A stretch of DNA of 48,133 nucleotides, taken from positions 8,926 through 57,058 of the forward strand of contig JADHYX010000045.1 of assembly GCA_027604685.1 (NCBI GenBank). The letters are read 5' to 3'. Below are positions 46,339-48,133 of the stretch, piece by piece. The position numbers were made by a program, and so were the translations under genes. The first letter of the stretch is position 1. Every line of letters begins with the position of its first letter. The notes beneath the pieces were generated by a model, which had not been told where the DNA came from, made no database searches, and saw only the letters and a list, made by a program, of their open reading frames with translations. The DNA is from Lobulomyces angularis. Lineage: Eukaryota; Chytridiomycota; Chytridiomycetes; Lobulomycetales; Lobulomycetaceae.

Positions 46339-46696
46339 TTGAAGAGGAACTGAAGAGTTATTTGTAAAAGTTTAAATAGAAAAAAAAACTGGTGCAAAAA
46401 TTTTTCTGTGGATAAAAAAAATTATTGAAATGCTCCAACTTATAAAAACTCAAAAACACTTCTTGTTCTAAAACTTGATAATGTAGAAGATGGCTTCTTA
46501 CCTAAAGTTTTGGACTAAAAGTATTCAGTTTTGCTCATTTAACATATTGAGCTCGAAGTTCATCTAAGTTTTGTCAATGCAGTCAAATGAAAAAATTTTT
46601 TTTTATACTATATTGTAACTAAAATGTTAATTCCTATTAAAGTTATATATAAATTAATGATTCTAAATAAAATAAGGGAATTTCATTACACAAGGT
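46339..46696. other. Spacer ankyrin gene / DENR
   Basis: About 360 bp, AT-rich, carrying the ankyrin-gene promoter and the 3' flank of DENR. No gene or TATA box seen. Confidence 0.45.
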
Positions 46697-47566
46697 CTAT
46701 TTACCCATAACCAATTCTATGTCGTCATCAGTAATCTTCAATATTGAAATACATGAGAAAAAAAAAGAAACATATTATTAGAACATTACCTGTGGATATG
46801 TTGCCAAAATCAAATCCATAATATCATCTTGTACATCGCCTTGAACAATTATCTCATCAGTGCCTGGAGATGTTAAATAAATTTTTTGAAATTAAACAAT
46901 ATCAAAATTTCTATACCTTGTGGATTTTTATGTACCGACGATCCTGTCGCAAACTTGTTTGCAAATAGTTTAGCAGCTTTTTTCAGGTCAATATCTATTG
47001 TTTACAAAAAATTTAAGGCCACAATTTGAAAATTGATGTTAAAACTATAAAAAAATTGAAAAACATCCCTAATTTATAATGCAAGATATTTTAACTTTCC
47101 TTGTTTAGAATATTGATTTTATAGTGTAAAAAATTAATCGTTGCGTAAATTTTCAAAAAGTCATAAAACACACAGCAACGCGCAATAATTTTTTTTTTTT
47201 TAACTTACCGAATTTTTCCAATCCATTAACAGATATTATGAATTTTCTCTTAGATCTACTTTCTCTTTTAATGGTGACTAAATTTTTTACAGCTGCCTTT
47301 TTTTTTGCAGATTTTTTTGAAACTTTAGTATCTTCTGCTGTCTCTGTTGTATTTGGAGAAGCATCGTCGGTTATTTCTTCATTGTAAATTTTCACAAATA
47401 GTGAAGGATTTTCAGATTTCAGATTATTTTTGCACTTTTCTTTCGATGTGCCATTAACGCAGTATTCAAAAGGAAACTTGCAGATACCACAATATTCTAC
47501 AGTTACTCTCCTTGTTGCGTTAATGTTGTCTTCTGTTAAATTAATCTCGCTTAGTTGTTTTTCCAT
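46697..47566 (-). CDS. TMA22: DENR/TMA22, density-regulated re-initiation factor
   Basis: About 190 residues in five exons. It partners MCTS1/Tma20 to recycle 40S subunits and allow re-initiation after short upstream frames. Residues ~20-40 hold VEYCGICKFPFEYC, the zinc-binding N-terminal Cys pairs. The middle is acidic, then basic (KKSAKKKAAVKN). The SUI1/eIF1-like domain reads VTIKRESRSKRKFIISVNGL, EKF, DIDLKKAAKLFANKFATGSS, NPQGTDEIIVQGDVQDDIMD and ends TDDDIELVMGK at TAG 46697-46699. The ATG at 47566 gives the usual short N terminus; an upstream in-frame ATG at 47599 adds eleven residues and is possible but less likely. Confidence 0.93.
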
Positions 47567-47779
47567 AGAAAAGAAACTTTTTTTTAAAAAAAAATTCAAA
47601 AAATTATATGATGGTTTAAAAAATGATAAAACTCTACTAATTTGGTAGAAAACTCTACAACGGATAAAAGTTATTAAACTAAGGATATCAGTTGTAACCT
47701 GTTATCTGAATTTGAAATGGTTTTATTGGCAGTTTTTATTGATAAAATTTTAATTATGTAATTTAGCAAAAAAATAACA

Positions 47780-48016
47780 ATGGTGTTTTCTAAAATACAC
47801 AATATTGTATTGTTCATTCTCTGTACCTCAACTTTTGCTCATCCTTTACATTTATACAACTTTTATACTTCTCTGCTTTACCATTACCTACCAACAAAAA
47901 AAAATCATGAAGTTAAATTGCGTTCTTGTAATATTTTCATGTTTCTTGATGTAGTCCTGCAAATTCTATTTCTTCCTACATATGGGATTAAATTCAGTGA
48001 AGATGGAGACAAATGA
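47780..48016 (+). CDS. Putative small secreted or membrane protein, 78 aa
   Basis: No family recognised. A single frame opens MVFSKIHNIVLFILCTSTFA, a good signal peptide with a plausible cut before HPLHLYNF. The mature part has one Cys (LRSCNIFM), a Lys-rich patch (PTKKNHEVKLR) and a second hydrophobic stretch (FMFLDVVLQILFL), so it could instead be a two-pass membrane protein. The ATG context AACAATGG is favourable. It diverges from DENR with a 213-bp gap. The real gene may have further exons beyond this frame or beyond the window edge. Confidence 0.4.
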   Translation: MVFSKIHNIVLFILCTSTFAHPLHLYNFYTSLLYHYLPTKKNHEVKLRSCNIFMFLDVVLQILFLPTYGIKFSEDGDK

Positions 48017-48133
48017 TTTGAATGAATTTTCGATTCTGTGCTTCACTAAACTTTAACAGGGTTTAATACAAAACAAAAGTTCGCTTTATTTTCATTTTTA
48101 TATACCAAATATCAATACATAAATCTCTCCTTT

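Overview
This window is AT-rich nuclear DNA from a eukaryote with compact, intron-dense genes. Most introns are about 42-60 nt, have GT-AG borders and carry long A or T runs. The gene content fits an early-diverging fungus with a flagellate zoospore. It includes a CBM19-like chitin-binding protein, a forkhead factor with an FHA-like head, a CSC1-type channel, a SAXO-like axonemal protein and a class C (GABA-B-like) 7TM receptor. A Cryptomycota (Rozella-like) or chytrid/blastocladian genome is my inference; nothing in the sequence proves the species.

Left third (1-12.4 kb), accessory and cell-surface genes: the 3' part of a BBE-type FAD oxidase (+); a two-exon 55-residue secreted cysteine-rich peptide with a Lys-Arg site (-); decayed copies of the receptor gene; a 47-residue secreted peptide (+); an intact receptor with a periplasmic-binding-like ectodomain, EGF-like cysteines and 7TM (-); and a secreted CBM19-like protein (+).

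Middle (12.8-33 kb), mostly housekeeping: SAXO-like protein, DNA polymerase alpha (POL1), a second BBE-type oxidase (-), CCA-adding enzyme (-), UPF0652/DUF2009 with B-box (+), ribosomal protein S8 (-), a small single-pass membrane protein (+), HemW/RSAD1 radical-SAM protein (+) and ribosomal protein L31 (-).

Right third (33-48 kb): an unrecognised membrane protein (+), a group II PLP decarboxylase (-), the forkhead factor (+), the CSC1/TMEM63-like channel (-), an ankyrin-repeat protein (-), DENR/TMA22 (-) and a small putative secreted protein (+).

Neighbours are mostly divergent or convergent with 100-600 bp spacers, and no operon-like logic is visible. The most unusual part is 1.7-12.3 kb, where short secreted peptides, a receptor with degraded duplicates and a chitin-binding protein lie together. 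All gene models were spliced by eye, so exon edges are best estimates.
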